From: Algoriphagus zhangzhouensis
GTDB lineage: Bacteria; Bacteroidota; Bacteroidia; Cytophagales; Cyclobacteriaceae
Length of the DNA stretch: 64,000 bases
Direction: 5' to 3'
NCBI RefSeq assembly: GCF_900148515.1
Contig: NZ_FRXN01000006.1
Span: forward strand, 296,070 to 360,069
Shown here one piece after another: positions 9,001-17,303 of the stretch (position 1 is the first letter of the stretch; each line of letters begins with the position of its first letter). Both the position numbers and the translations under genes were made by a program. The notes under the pieces are model-generated. The model saw only the letters and a program-made list of their open reading frames with translations, did not search any database and was not told where the DNA came from.

Positions 9001-9292
9001 AACTGCAAACTTCTCTACCTCTAACGTGGCTAACTCTTACTATGTAGAAGATGGTTCTTACTTGAGATTGCAGAACGTAACCTTGGGTTATACCCTTCCA
9101 CAGAGCTTGTTGGAAAGATGGAGATTAGAAAGATTGAGAGTTTTTGCTTCTGCAAACAACTTGTTTACAATCACTGGTTATGAAGGTTTGGATCCAGCTG
9201 TTGGCGGATCTGCTGACCTTACATTCGGTATCGACGTAGGTAACTATCCAGTTACTAGAGGTTACACGCTTGGTTTGAACGTAAGCTTCTAA
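6038..9292 (+). CDS. susC-like: SusC/RagA-family TonB-dependent outer-membrane transporter
   Basis: A 1,084-residue outer-membrane transporter that imports oligomeric nutrients captured by its SusD partner, powered by TonB. The signal peptide ends near AAMAQ (about residue 27). A carboxypeptidase-regulatory-like domain follows (VVTGTVLDEYDVGLPGVSV to about residue 105), then the TonB-box-like ELVVTGY, a plug domain with GRVSGV, VRVRGFGAF, PLYIVDGVPVG and KDAAAASIYGARAANGVI, and a large beta-barrel ending in the outer-membrane type sequence GYTLGLNVSF. Motif order and length are typical of the family. The start was chosen from the shared start-context motif; a second ATG at 6044 is also possible. 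The next gene is susD, 49 nt away. Confidence 0.95.
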   Translation: MFMKNVYKSLSALLLLLVFASSAAMAQRVVTGTVLDEYDVGLPGVSVLVKGTTTGTATDIDGKFSLNVPNDQAVLVFSFIGYATIEQAVGNRSVVDVKLSPDEQTLTELVVTGYTIDSRRETTGAIATVDPKDLTVIPTGNVEQTLQGRVSGVTVITNGQPGTTSIVRVRGFGAFGGNEPLYIVDGVPVGTTDFLNPDDIESTTVLKDAAAASIYGARAANGVIIYTTKRGRKGNQKLRVDYNGMFGVTNPGQGLDMMNPQDFATYTWLAETNQAMIDGRDPSYEHPQFGTGSTPVMPYYINVGGAAGVAGPFSAAQLEEERLKYNIDPTKGAIYQVVRAATGEGTDWYKELTRNAPLNRHSIGLNGGSETSRFFVGLGFQDQAGIMMVNNFRRISFRANSEFDVTKKLRIGENFQATYRQVLGQTGANGGQGIADDENDILAAFRMPSIIPVYDEFGGYGGTAARGFNNPRNPIANRDGQRDNRNFNANIFGNVYAEYDILDDLKFRTSIGGQYNNYYYWGYSRLQYENSENNSAFGYNEGAGFTFGWTFTNTLSWKRTFGKHSFDVIVGQEALNTGNGRNMSASGQNPFSTDPDFVNISNLPVSSRQVNSSLFKGVNFNSYFGRVNYAFNDKYLVSAVLRRDGASRFGANNRYGVFPAFSAAWRISSEGFLQSATWIDDLKIRGGWGQMGNSNNVDPNNQYSLFGGTVGASSYDIGGTNSSATIGFRRTRIGNPNAKWETAVTQNIGFDGTFFNGRLDVIFDWWKKDTKDLLFTVPIPQTAGSNAAPPSVNIGQMLNRGLDLLVSTRGNLSSAFTYELTVTGSTLKNEIVYLAPGLNVITSVNPSYRGIQPIRNQVGEPLSTFFGYKVEGLFQSAEDVASHATQDGAAPGRFKYEDINGDGEITPDDRTVLGNPIPDFTGGVNFTVGYKGLDLSAYFYTSIGNEVWNQSKWFTDFFQTFEGAAISERLKGAWSPSNTGATIPIVEKTANFSTSNVANSYYVEDGSYLRLQNVTLGYTLPQSLLERWRLERLRVFASANNLFTITGYEGLDPAVGGSADLTFGIDVGNYPVTRGYTLGLNVSF

Positions 9293-9341
9293 TCAACACA
9301 TCAAATTGAATCGACTTATAGAAACTATAATTGATTAAGAA

Positions 9342-11075
9342 ATGAACAATTTTAAAATAAAAATAGGAGCACTCTTATCATCAGCAATGATGATGGTAGC
9401 TGTGAGCTGTAGCGATGATTTCTTGGAGGTTCCACCGACAGGGTTATTAGCTGAAGCACAGTTGACCTCTTTGGCAGGGATTGAGGCTTCATTGATTGCT
9501 GCATATTCTCAGGTAAATGGTAGAGGAAATAGACTTGCCTCTCCTTCAAACTGGGTTTGGGGAAGTATTAGAGGTGGTGAAGCCAACAAAGGAACTGACC
9601 CGGGTGACTTCAGTACAATCAACCCTATCCAAAGATTTGAGGTAAATGCTGCTTCAGGAAATGTAGGAGATAAGTGGAATGGTGCATACGAAGGAATTGC
9701 AAGATGTAACAACGTGTTGAGACTTTTGCAAAACCCTGGTGAGGATGTGACTGAATCTGATCAAGTAAGAATTGCTGCACAAGCAAGATTCTTGAGAGCA
9801 CATTACTATTTCGAGTTGAAAAAACTATATGGAGACACTCCTTATGTGGATGAAAATGTAGACTATGGTAGTGGCTTGGAAGATGTAAGTAACAACCAGG
9901 ATCTATATCCTTTCATTGAGGCTGATTTCCAATATGCAATTGATAACCTTCCTGCAACTCAAGGTCAAGTAGGTAGAGTTAACTCTTGGGCAGCTAAGGC
10001 TTATTTGGCTAAAGTTTATTTGTATGAGGCTAAATACTCTAATGCAAAAACTCTATTCGATGATGTAATTGCTAATGGTGTGACTTCGAATGGTTTGAAG
10101 TATGACTTGGTTCCTTATTATGAGGATATGTTCAGAGGTGCTAATGATAACCATCAAGAATCAGTTTGGGCATATCAGTCTGCTGCGAATACTGGTTCAG
10201 TAAACAATGCAAACCCTGAATTTGACTTGAACTGGCCGTATAACACCGGACCTGCTGGACCTGGTAACTGTTGTGGTTTCTTCCAACCAACCTTCAGCTT
10301 TGTAAATGCATTTAGAACTGATGCAAATGGACTTCCTTTGTTAGATAAAACTTATAACGATGCAGCAAACAGAGTGAAAAATGATATGGGTATCCAAACT
10401 GCTGATGCGTTTACTCCAGATGCAGGAAACTTGGATCCAAGATTGGATCACACTGTTGGTAGAAGAGGTCTTCCATATTTGGATTGGCAAGATCATCCAG
10501 GTGCTGCTTGGATTAGAAATCAGCCAAACGGAGGTCCATATTCGCCTAAGAAATATGTTTATACTCGTACGGAGCAAGGTTCTTATCAGGATAACTCTTC
10601 TTGGACTCCCGGATATACCGGTATCAACTTTATGATCATCAGATTTGCAGACGTTCTTTTGATGTCAGCAGAAGCAGATATCGAAACCGGTAACTTGGAA
10701 TCTGCAAGAGCTAAAGTGAATCGTGTAAGAGAAAGAGCTATGAACTCCAAGCTTGAAAGAGAAGATGGAACCATGGCTGCAAACTATGTGATCTCAACTT
10801 ACGATGATGTTTGGACTAGCGCTGATGCCGCTCGTACAGCTGTAAGAATGGAAAGAATGCTTGAGTTGGGTATGGAAGGTCATAGATTCTATGATTTGGT
10901 TAGATGGAATACTGTTCAGGCAGAATTGGATTACTATTTTGCTTTGGATGGAACATTGCTTTCTGCTGCTCTTGGTGGAGCAAGCTTTACGGATAAGCAT
11001 AAATTACTTCCAATTCCTCAAGATCAAATTGACTTGGTTGGTTCTGATATTTTGATTCAAAATCCAGGTTTCTAA
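9342..11075 (+). CDS. susD-like: SusD/RagB-family nutrient-binding lipoprotein
   Basis: A 577-residue surface lipoprotein that forms the lid over the SusC barrel and binds the substrate. The lipobox is clear (MMMVAVSCSD, Cys near residue 24), followed by the typical SDDFLEVPPTG. TPR-like helical segments are seen around 145-215 (ARFLRAHYYFELKKLYGDTP; AAKAYLAKVYLYEAKY). The C-terminal SusD signature is also seen (FADVLLMSAEADIETG, ERMLELGMEGHRFYDLVRW, HKLLPIPQDQIDL). It is co-transcribed with susC and closed by a strong terminator. Specificity cannot be read from the sequence, but the downstream glycosylasparaginase gives a hint. Confidence 0.96.
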   Translation: MNNFKIKIGALLSSAMMMVAVSCSDDFLEVPPTGLLAEAQLTSLAGIEASLIAAYSQVNGRGNRLASPSNWVWGSIRGGEANKGTDPGDFSTINPIQRFEVNAASGNVGDKWNGAYEGIARCNNVLRLLQNPGEDVTESDQVRIAAQARFLRAHYYFELKKLYGDTPYVDENVDYGSGLEDVSNNQDLYPFIEADFQYAIDNLPATQGQVGRVNSWAAKAYLAKVYLYEAKYSNAKTLFDDVIANGVTSNGLKYDLVPYYEDMFRGANDNHQESVWAYQSAANTGSVNNANPEFDLNWPYNTGPAGPGNCCGFFQPTFSFVNAFRTDANGLPLLDKTYNDAANRVKNDMGIQTADAFTPDAGNLDPRLDHTVGRRGLPYLDWQDHPGAAWIRNQPNGGPYSPKKYVYTRTEQGSYQDNSSWTPGYTGINFMIIRFADVLLMSAEADIETGNLESARAKVNRVRERAMNSKLEREDGTMAANYVISTYDDVWTSADAARTAVRMERMLELGMEGHRFYDLVRWNTVQAELDYYFALDGTLLSAALGGASFTDKHKLLPIPQDQIDLVGSDILIQNPGF

Positions 11076-11093
11076 ACCATTTCAATTAAAATT

Positions 11094-11123
11094 AAAAAGG
11101 AGACCAACTGGTCTCCTTTTTTT
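11094..11123 (+). terminator. rho-independent terminator after susD
   Basis: AAAAAGGAGACCA (94-106) and TGGTCTCCTTTTT (109-121) form a 13-bp perfect stem with a minimal loop and a T-run. It ends the susCD transcript, so the next gene probably has its own promoter or depends on read-through. Confidence 0.9.
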
Positions 11124-11197
11124 ATTTATGACGAGTTAAATGCATGAATTTATTTCTATGCTAGCTTGAGAAATACTATTTTCAAGGTTGTCTATCA

Positions 11198-11214
11198 TAC
11201 CCAATCTACCCATG
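11198..11214 (+). promoter_or_regulatory. start-site context motif of the FG-GAP/ASPIC gene
   Basis: TACCCAATCTACCCATG matches the susC start context (6024-6040) at 15 of 17 positions, with identical spacing to the ATG at 11212. It supports the start codon and hints at shared post-transcriptional or translational control. Confidence 0.55.
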
Positions 11215-14200
11215 AAGTACCTATCTATCTTTATCTTTCTATTATTAGGGTTTTATATAAGCGCTTGTAATAAAACAGAGACTTTATTTGAATTAAAAAG
11301 TCCTGATTCTACGGGGATAACTTTCAATAACGAGATTGTTGAAACTGATTCCTTTAATATTTTGACAGATGAATATATCTTCAATGGTGGAGGTGTTTCT
11401 GTTGGTGATTTTGATCAAAATGGGCTTCCTGATTTATTTTTTACAGGAAATCAAGTGCCAAATAAATTATACCTCAATCAAGGAGATTTTAAGTTTGAAG
11501 ATATTTTCGAAACCACGAACATTGGCGCTTCAGATTATTGGTGTACAGGATCTACGGTCATTGATATAAATAATGATGGCTGGTTGGATATCTATGTAGT
11601 TGCAGCCATGAAAACTGGCCCTGGGGAACGTAATAATCTTCTTTTTGTGAATCAGGGAAAAGGGTCTGATGGTGAAATTACTTTTAAAGAAATGGCTTCC
11701 CAATTTGGAATTGCTGATGCTGGAAATGGGATGGGAGCAGCCTTTATTGACTATGACCTTGATGGGGATTTGGATTTGTATGTTCTGAATAATGAACAGA
11801 GCAAAGTGATTCCATCCAATTATAGAGAGAAAATCACTGATGGATCTGCTATTAATAATGATGCCTTTTATAGAAATAATGGAGATGGCACATTTACAAA
11901 TGTCACCAAGGAAGCAGGGATTGTAATTGAAGGATTTGGGCTTGGTTTATTGATTGCTGATTTGAATAATGATGGTTGGCCAGATATCCATGTCTCCAAT
12001 GATTATATCACCAACGATATTTTATATATCAATAATCAAGACGGTACTTTTTCCAATGAGATTTCTAAAAGGTTGAAGCATCAGAGCCAATTTTCAATGG
12101 GGTCAGATATAGCTGATTTCAATAACGATTTGAAGCCAGATATCATGACATTGGATATGCTTGGCGAGGATAACTATCGAAAGAAAACTACCATAGGGAT
12201 GAACTCCTACCAGGTGTATTTGAGTAATGAACAGTGGGGCTACGAATATCAATATGTGAGAAATATGCTCCATATGAATAATGGTAAAGATGTTCCTTTC
12301 AGTGAAATCGGCATGTATGCAGGAATATATCAAACGGATTGGTCCTGGGCACCTTTATTTGGGGATGTTGATAATGATGGGAACAGAGATCTTTTAGTGA
12401 CCAATGGCTTTCCTAGAGATATTACGGATAAAGATTTTGCAAACTACCGAGCTGATGTAGGTTCTGTTGCTACAATCAGACAATTACTGGACTCTATTCC
12501 GATAGTTAAGATTCCAAACTATGCTTTTCACAATAAAGGAGATCTGACATTCGAAGATTCTGGGAATTCATGGGGCTTGGATAAGCCTTCATTTTCAAAT
12601 GGTGCAGCTCTAATCGATTTGGATTTAGATGGAGACCTAGATTATGTGGTCAATAATATCAATGATCCGGTATTTGTATTTGAAAATCATTTGGATAAAA
12701 AAGAGAATAAAGGGTCCTATCTGAAAATTAAACTAAAAGGCACAGTAGAGAACCCGGCGGGCTTGGGCTCTAAGGTTGTTGTGAAATTGGATAATGGCAA
12801 GGAGCTTTTTCAAGAACAACAAATTGTAAGAGGCTATATGTCGACGTTGGGTGACATGATGCACTTTGGGCTTGGCTCATCAGCAACAGTGTCATCAGTC
12901 TTGGTGATTTGGCCTAATGGGAAGAGAAGTTCTATAAGTAACCCAACCATTAATTCTGTTTTAGAAATCCCTTATGCGGAAGCTAAGGCAGGGTCTTCGA
13001 ATGTTGCAATTTTGGATGAAGGAAATAAGGATGTGCTTTATGAAGAGGTTGGAGAAGATTTAGGTTTAGCTTTTGTTCATGAGGAAGAAGATAAAATTGA
13101 CTTTAATATTCAGAGAATCCTGCCTCATAAGTTGACACAATATGGGCCTTCATTGGCAGTTGGAGATGTCAATGGAGATGGTGCAGAGGATTTGATAGTG
13201 GGCTCTTCTTCTGGATTTGAACCTCTTTTATTTACTCAAAATTCTGATGGTTCTTTTGCTAAAAAAGTATTGCTCCCTGGCGAAAATCCAGCTTTTGAAG
13301 AAATGGGAATTCTACTTTTTGATATTGAGAATGATGGCGATCTGGATCTGTATTTAGTCGAAGGAAGCAATGAATTTCCTCAAAATTCTGCTGAATATTC
13401 TGACAGGATGTTTTTGAATGATGGAAATGGGAACTTCACTTTAGATGAAAATTTCAGTTTGGTGAAAGCTAGCGGAAGTGCTGTAAGAGCCGCTGACTTT
13501 GATCAAGATGGTTTTCTGGACCTATTTGTGGGTGGACGTACTCCTGTCACCCAGTTTCCATTCCCAGAGAAAAGCTTTTTGTTGAAAAACAGAAATGGAA
13601 TACTTGAAGATGTAACAGATGAAATAGCTCCAGATTTAAGAAATGTGGGGATGGTCACCGATGCAATTTGGTCGGATGTGGATTTAGACGGATTGGTGGA
13701 TTTAGTGGTAGTTGGGGAATTAATGCCGATTACGATATTTAAGAATGATGGAGAGAAACTAAATCGGGTGGAAACTGGACTAGAATCATATTTAGGCTGG
13801 TGGAACTCTATCAATTCCGGTGATTTTGATCAAGATGGAGATGTGGATTTTGTAGTTGGAAATATGGGGGCAAATAATCACCACCATCCGACTCAAGAAC
13901 ATCCTGTTAAAATCTATGCGAAAGATTTTGACAAGAATGGAAGTGTGGATCCTGTTACTTTTTCTTGGTATAAGGGCAGAGATGGAGAATATCAATCTTT
14001 CCCTAGTCATTTCTGGGCGGATTTATATGGCCAAAGCACCTTGTTTAGAAAGAAATTTGAAAGGTATAAGACTTATGCTTTGAGCACTGAACAATCTCTT
14101 TTTACCGAAGATGAGAAAAAGGATGCTTTGATTCTGGAAGGTAATTTTGATAAATCGGTATATGTTGAGAACCTAGGTGGAGGAAAGTTTAAAGTTCATG

Positions 14201-14730
14201 AATTGCCTTCTTTGGCTCAATTGGGACCTGTCAATGGACTATTGACTGAGGATGTTAATGGTGATGGGTTTTTGGATATTCTTTTAGTAGGGAATGACTA
14301 CGGGAATGAGATTTTCATTGGAAAACTGGATGCATTAATTGGGTTGGTTTTGATTGGAGATGGAAAGGGAGGGTTTACTCCTATGGAAGCAGCGGAAAGT
14401 GGGTTTGTAGTTCCAGGTGATGGAAAAGCTCTAGTGAAATTAGCCTCTGTAAATGGAGGACCTTTGGTCGTGGCCTCTCAAAATAGGGATGAACTCAAAG
14501 TGTTCAGAGGTAAAACCAAAGAAAACCAAGTAATCGAACCTGGTCAGCAAGTTGCTGCCCTTTTGGTTGAGCTGGAAAATGGAAAAACGCAAAGGATAGA
14601 AATTACCCATGGCGCTGGATTCCTATCCCAGTCTTCTAAAGAAATTACTTTGCCACTTGGAATAAAATCACTGAAAGTAATTGATTACAAGGGGGACCAG
14701 AAGGACTTCGATTTATCTCTTCTAAATTAA
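11212..14730 (+). CDS. FG-GAP/VCBS repeat and ASPIC/UnbV domain lipoprotein
   Basis: A 1,172-residue surface lipoprotein. The lipobox is GFYISAC (Cys near residue 19). Many FG-GAP/VCBS repeats with calcium-binding DxDxDGxxD loops fill residues about 50-480 and 640-1060 (for example DFDQNGLPDLFF, DYDLDGDLDLYV, DVDLDGLVDLVV). Together they predict two seven-bladed beta-propellers. An ASPIC/UnbV domain lies between them at about 505-585 (NPAGLGSKVVVKLDNGKELF ... HFGLG). Such proteins usually accompany SusCD systems and are thought to bind or process surface substrates. The start is decided by the TACCCAATCTA context rather than an upstream TTG at 11188. The stop abuts the convergent creatininase gene. 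Confidence 0.9.
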   Translation: MKYLSIFIFLLLGFYISACNKTETLFELKSPDSTGITFNNEIVETDSFNILTDEYIFNGGGVSVGDFDQNGLPDLFFTGNQVPNKLYLNQGDFKFEDIFETTNIGASDYWCTGSTVIDINNDGWLDIYVVAAMKTGPGERNNLLFVNQGKGSDGEITFKEMASQFGIADAGNGMGAAFIDYDLDGDLDLYVLNNEQSKVIPSNYREKITDGSAINNDAFYRNNGDGTFTNVTKEAGIVIEGFGLGLLIADLNNDGWPDIHVSNDYITNDILYINNQDGTFSNEISKRLKHQSQFSMGSDIADFNNDLKPDIMTLDMLGEDNYRKKTTIGMNSYQVYLSNEQWGYEYQYVRNMLHMNNGKDVPFSEIGMYAGIYQTDWSWAPLFGDVDNDGNRDLLVTNGFPRDITDKDFANYRADVGSVATIRQLLDSIPIVKIPNYAFHNKGDLTFEDSGNSWGLDKPSFSNGAALIDLDLDGDLDYVVNNINDPVFVFENHLDKKENKGSYLKIKLKGTVENPAGLGSKVVVKLDNGKELFQEQQIVRGYMSTLGDMMHFGLGSSATVSSVLVIWPNGKRSSISNPTINSVLEIPYAEAKAGSSNVAILDEGNKDVLYEEVGEDLGLAFVHEEEDKIDFNIQRILPHKLTQYGPSLAVGDVNGDGAEDLIVGSSSGFEPLLFTQNSDGSFAKKVLLPGENPAFEEMGILLFDIENDGDLDLYLVEGSNEFPQNSAEYSDRMFLNDGNGNFTLDENFSLVKASGSAVRAADFDQDGFLDLFVGGRTPVTQFPFPEKSFLLKNRNGILEDVTDEIAPDLRNVGMVTDAIWSDVDLDGLVDLVVVGELMPITIFKNDGEKLNRVETGLESYLGWWNSINSGDFDQDGDVDFVVGNMGANNHHHPTQEHPVKIYAKDFDKNGSVDPVTFSWYKGRDGEYQSFPSHFWADLYGQSTLFRKKFERYKTYALSTEQSLFTEDEKKDALILEGNFDKSVYVENLGGGKFKVHELPSLAQLGPVNGLLTEDVNGDGFLDILLVGNDYGNEIFIGKLDALIGLVLIGDGKGGFTPMEAAESGFVVPGDGKALVKLASVNGGPLVVASQNRDELKVFRGKTKENQVIEPGQQVAALLVELENGKTQRIEITHGAGFLSQSSKEITLPLGIKSLKVIDYKGDQKDFDLSLLN

Positions 14731-15492
14731 TTATCGGTACAACTCCCCGTGATTTACAGAACAGATGTCTAGAATTAGGTCAGAAACCTTTTCAGTAACA
14801 TCTTCAAAATATCGCCTTCCCTTTTCAGGGGAGGCTTTTTTTGGATTCCCGATTCCAGTGTCAGCAGTTACCTGAGACCATTTTCTTTCTGCCCAGGCCC
14901 ATTTTTCTCTTACTCCAGCGATTACTGATTTTTTTTCATCTCCATCTCCGGCCTCTTCAAGAGGCAAAACTAATTCAGGGTGAAGATGCATGATGAGGGA
15001 TGTTTCTAGTTCGTCAGCATGATCACCACCTTCTTCAAAGTATTCCTTTTTGTCCAAAGCTTGGAACCAATTACAGGTGAAAAGAAGCATGTCTTGGTGC
15101 TTCAATCCCAATTCCCGTAAAGCAGTTTTGAAATCATTCCCCCCATGACTGTTCAGAATGAGAAGTTTTTTTAATCCTTGTCGATGAAATACTTCAAGTA
15201 GATCTTTCAGAATAGCGAATTGGGTGCTTGGATTTAAATTCATGTCCAGGTAGATGTCCGATTGTCCCGTATTGACCCCAAAAGGGATAGTGGGTAGGAT
15301 TACAACGTTTGCACCTTTTTCCCAAGCCTTTCTTCCAGCTTCCTCTCCAATGGCATCAGCCTCGTAAACATCTGTACCATATGGCATGTGATAATTATGA
15401 GCCTCTGTCGCTCCCCAAGGTAGGACTGCTAGATCAAATCGATGGTCTTTTAGGGTTTTCCAATTTGCTTCTTTCAGGATATAAGGTCTCAT
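14731..15492 (-). CDS. creatininase-family amidohydrolase
   Basis: A 253-residue member of the creatininase/MftE-like metalloamidase family, which hydrolyses cyclic or linear amides with a two-metal centre. Likely metal ligands are in LPWGATEAHNYHMPYGTD (E30, H32/H35, D41), NSHGGND near residue 116 and GGDHADELETSL, where the family glutamate sits. It is cytoplasmic, with no signal peptide. It is encoded opposite to its neighbours but inside the susCD/glycosylasparaginase cluster, so a role in releasing an amide-linked product is plausible. The substrate is unknown; members include creatininase, the mycofactocin peptidase and FAPy deformylases. Confidence 0.88.
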   Translation of the reverse strand: MRPYILKEANWKTLKDHRFDLAVLPWGATEAHNYHMPYGTDVYEADAIGEEAGRKAWEKGANVVILPTIPFGVNTGQSDIYLDMNLNPSTQFAILKDLLEVFHRQGLKKLLILNSHGGNDFKTALRELGLKHQDMLLFTCNWFQALDKKEYFEEGGDHADELETSLIMHLHPELVLPLEEAGDGDEKKSVIAGVREKWAWAERKWSQVTADTGIGNPKKASPEKGRRYFEDVTEKVSDLILDICSVNHGELYR

Positions 15493-15576
15493 GTAATTTT
15501 TAGAGGAATTGAATGAAAAATGGCTTAATTCGGGTCAAAATTGATAATTTGAACGCTCGAATCTAAAATAAGTCTA

Positions 15577-16563
15577 ATGTCTCAAAGAAGAAAATTTATC
15601 AAGCAAACGCTGATGAGCTCTGCTCTGTTTATTCCGGGGGTAGGTCAAACTTTTGCAAATGGTCCAAAATCACAAAATGCTGGAGAAAAGCCATTGATTT
15701 TGTCTACTTGGAACCATGGACTTCCTGCAAACGCGGCAGCTTTGAAGAAATATGCCGAAACAAATAATATACTTGACGCTGTTGAGGCCGGTGTGATGGA
15801 TACGGAGTTGGATATGAGTAATTTATCTGTTGGTCTTCAAGGATTGCCAGATAGAGAAGGGATTACTACGTTGGATGCTTCAATTATGAAAGGGGATGGG
15901 TCTTGTGGTTCTGTTGCCTTCGTAAGACAAGTGAAACATCCAATTAGTCTGGCTAGAGTGGTTATGGAGAAAACGCCTCACGTGATGATCGTAGGTGAAG
16001 GTGCAAGACAATTGGCGATTGCCGAAGGTTTCCCGATTGAAGAAGAAAAACTAAGTCCGAAAGCCAAAGCTGCTTATCTTAAGTGGAAAGAAACTAGCCA
16101 ATATAAGCCAGTAATTAATATAGAAAACCATGATACAATCGGGATGATTGGGATTGGTGCTGATGGGAAATTGGCAGGGAGCTGTACAACCAGTGGATTG
16201 GCTTACAAAATGCATGGTCGAGTAGGGGATAGCCCAATTATTGGAGCTGGGCTTTATGTTGATGATGAAGTTGGAGCTGCGACGGCAACTGGTCTAGGTG
16301 AGTCTATCATTAGAATTTGTGGCAGTTTCTTGATCGTTGAATTGATGCGCCAAGGAAGAACTCCTCAAGAGGCATGTGAAGAGACTGTAAGAAGATTGGT
16401 CGCCAAAAACGAAAAGAATATCAAAGATTTACAAGCAGGGTTCCTTGCGATCAATAAAGATGGAGAAGTAGGAGCTTTTGCAGTTCATCCAGGTTTCAAT
16501 TTTGCCAAAGGAGGACTTCATGGAAATGCAATGATCGACTCCAATAGCTATTTCAAAGGATGA
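15577..16563 (+). CDS. exported N4-(beta-N-acetylglucosaminyl)-L-asparaginase
   Basis: A glycosylasparaginase of the Ntn-hydrolase class, which cleaves the GlcNAc-asparagine bond left from N-glycoproteins, yielding aspartate and the amino sugar. The 328-residue precursor carries the self-cleavage/nucleophile site HDTIGM with Thr187, the conserved STWNHG (W45), the substrate-binding GRVGDSP (R215) and GATATGLGES. The N-terminus MSQRRKFIKQ followed by a hydrophobic stretch is a Tat-type signal (RRxFIK), so the enzyme should act outside the cytoplasm. It precedes the CutC-family gene with an ATGA overlap (16560-16563). Confidence 0.93.
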   Translation: MSQRRKFIKQTLMSSALFIPGVGQTFANGPKSQNAGEKPLILSTWNHGLPANAAALKKYAETNNILDAVEAGVMDTELDMSNLSVGLQGLPDREGITTLDASIMKGDGSCGSVAFVRQVKHPISLARVVMEKTPHVMIVGEGARQLAIAEGFPIEEEKLSPKAKAAYLKWKETSQYKPVINIENHDTIGMIGIGADGKLAGSCTTSGLAYKMHGRVGDSPIIGAGLYVDDEVGAATATGLGESIIRICGSFLIVELMRQGRTPQEACEETVRRLVAKNEKNIKDLQAGFLAINKDGEVGAFAVHPGFNFAKGGLHGNAMIDSNSYFKG

Positions 16564-17303
16564 GCGAATTCCTTTTAGAATCTCCGGTATTCAATCTTCA
16601 GTCTGCTTTAGATGCTGCTGCATATGGAGTGGATCGATTAGAGCTTTGTGCCAATTTTCCTGAAGGAGGAGAGACTCCAAGTGCAGGAATGCTCAAATAC
16701 CTGAAGAGCGAAGTTGATATTCCTGTTTTTGTAATGATCCGACCTCGTGGCAGGGACTTTTGCTATTCCTCGAAAGAATGGATGGTAATGAAAAGGGATA
16801 TTGAAGTTTTGGGAGAGCTTGGAGCAGATGGATTCGTTTTTGGAGTTTTGGATAAAGATGGGAATGTAAACAAAGAAGCTTGCGAATCTCTAATTAGAAC
16901 AGCAAATGGAAAGCCTTGTACATTTCATCGGGCGTTTGATGCCTGCCGTGATCCAAAACAGGCCTTGGAAGATATTATTTCACTAGGATTTGCAAGGATC
17001 TTGACTTCAGGTGCTAAAAATAGTGTTACTGAAGGAATGGGACTGATAGAGGAGCTTTTGGAATCAGCAAAAGATCGTATTATAATCATGCCTGGAGGTG
17101 GGTCCAAGCCGGAGCATGTCACTTACTTGCAGAAATTTCCCGATTTCAAAGAAATTCATGCTTCCTGCAAAACCAAGATTCCAGCTGCAAATCGATTTGT
17201 AAATCCAGATGTTCAATTTTCATCTGATCCAGATGACTTCAACTTTCATTTGGGGATCGACGAAAAAGTAGTTCAAGAATTTAAAGAGGCTTTTAATTCA
17301 TGA
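16560..17303 (+). CDS. cutC: CutC family TIM-barrel protein
   Basis: A 247-residue cytoplasmic protein of the CutC family. Family hallmarks are ALDAAAYGVDRLELCANFPE near the start, PVFVMIRPRGRDFCYS, the GADGFVFGVLDKDGNV strand and CTFHRAFDACRDP. CutC was named for copper tolerance in E. coli, but a direct copper role is disputed. In Bacteroidota it often sits with carbohydrate-degrading genes. Translational overlap with the glycosylasparaginase before and the FG-GAP lipoprotein after (4 nt each) places it in a catabolic operon and makes a sugar-related enzymatic role more likely than copper handling; that is inference. Confidence 0.9.
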   Translation: MSEFLLESPVFNLQSALDAAAYGVDRLELCANFPEGGETPSAGMLKYLKSEVDIPVFVMIRPRGRDFCYSSKEWMVMKRDIEVLGELGADGFVFGVLDKDGNVNKEACESLIRTANGKPCTFHRAFDACRDPKQALEDIISLGFARILTSGAKNSVTEGMGLIEELLESAKDRIIIMPGGGSKPEHVTYLQKFPDFKEIHASCKTKIPAANRFVNPDVQFSSDPDDFNFHLGIDEKVVQEFKEAFNS

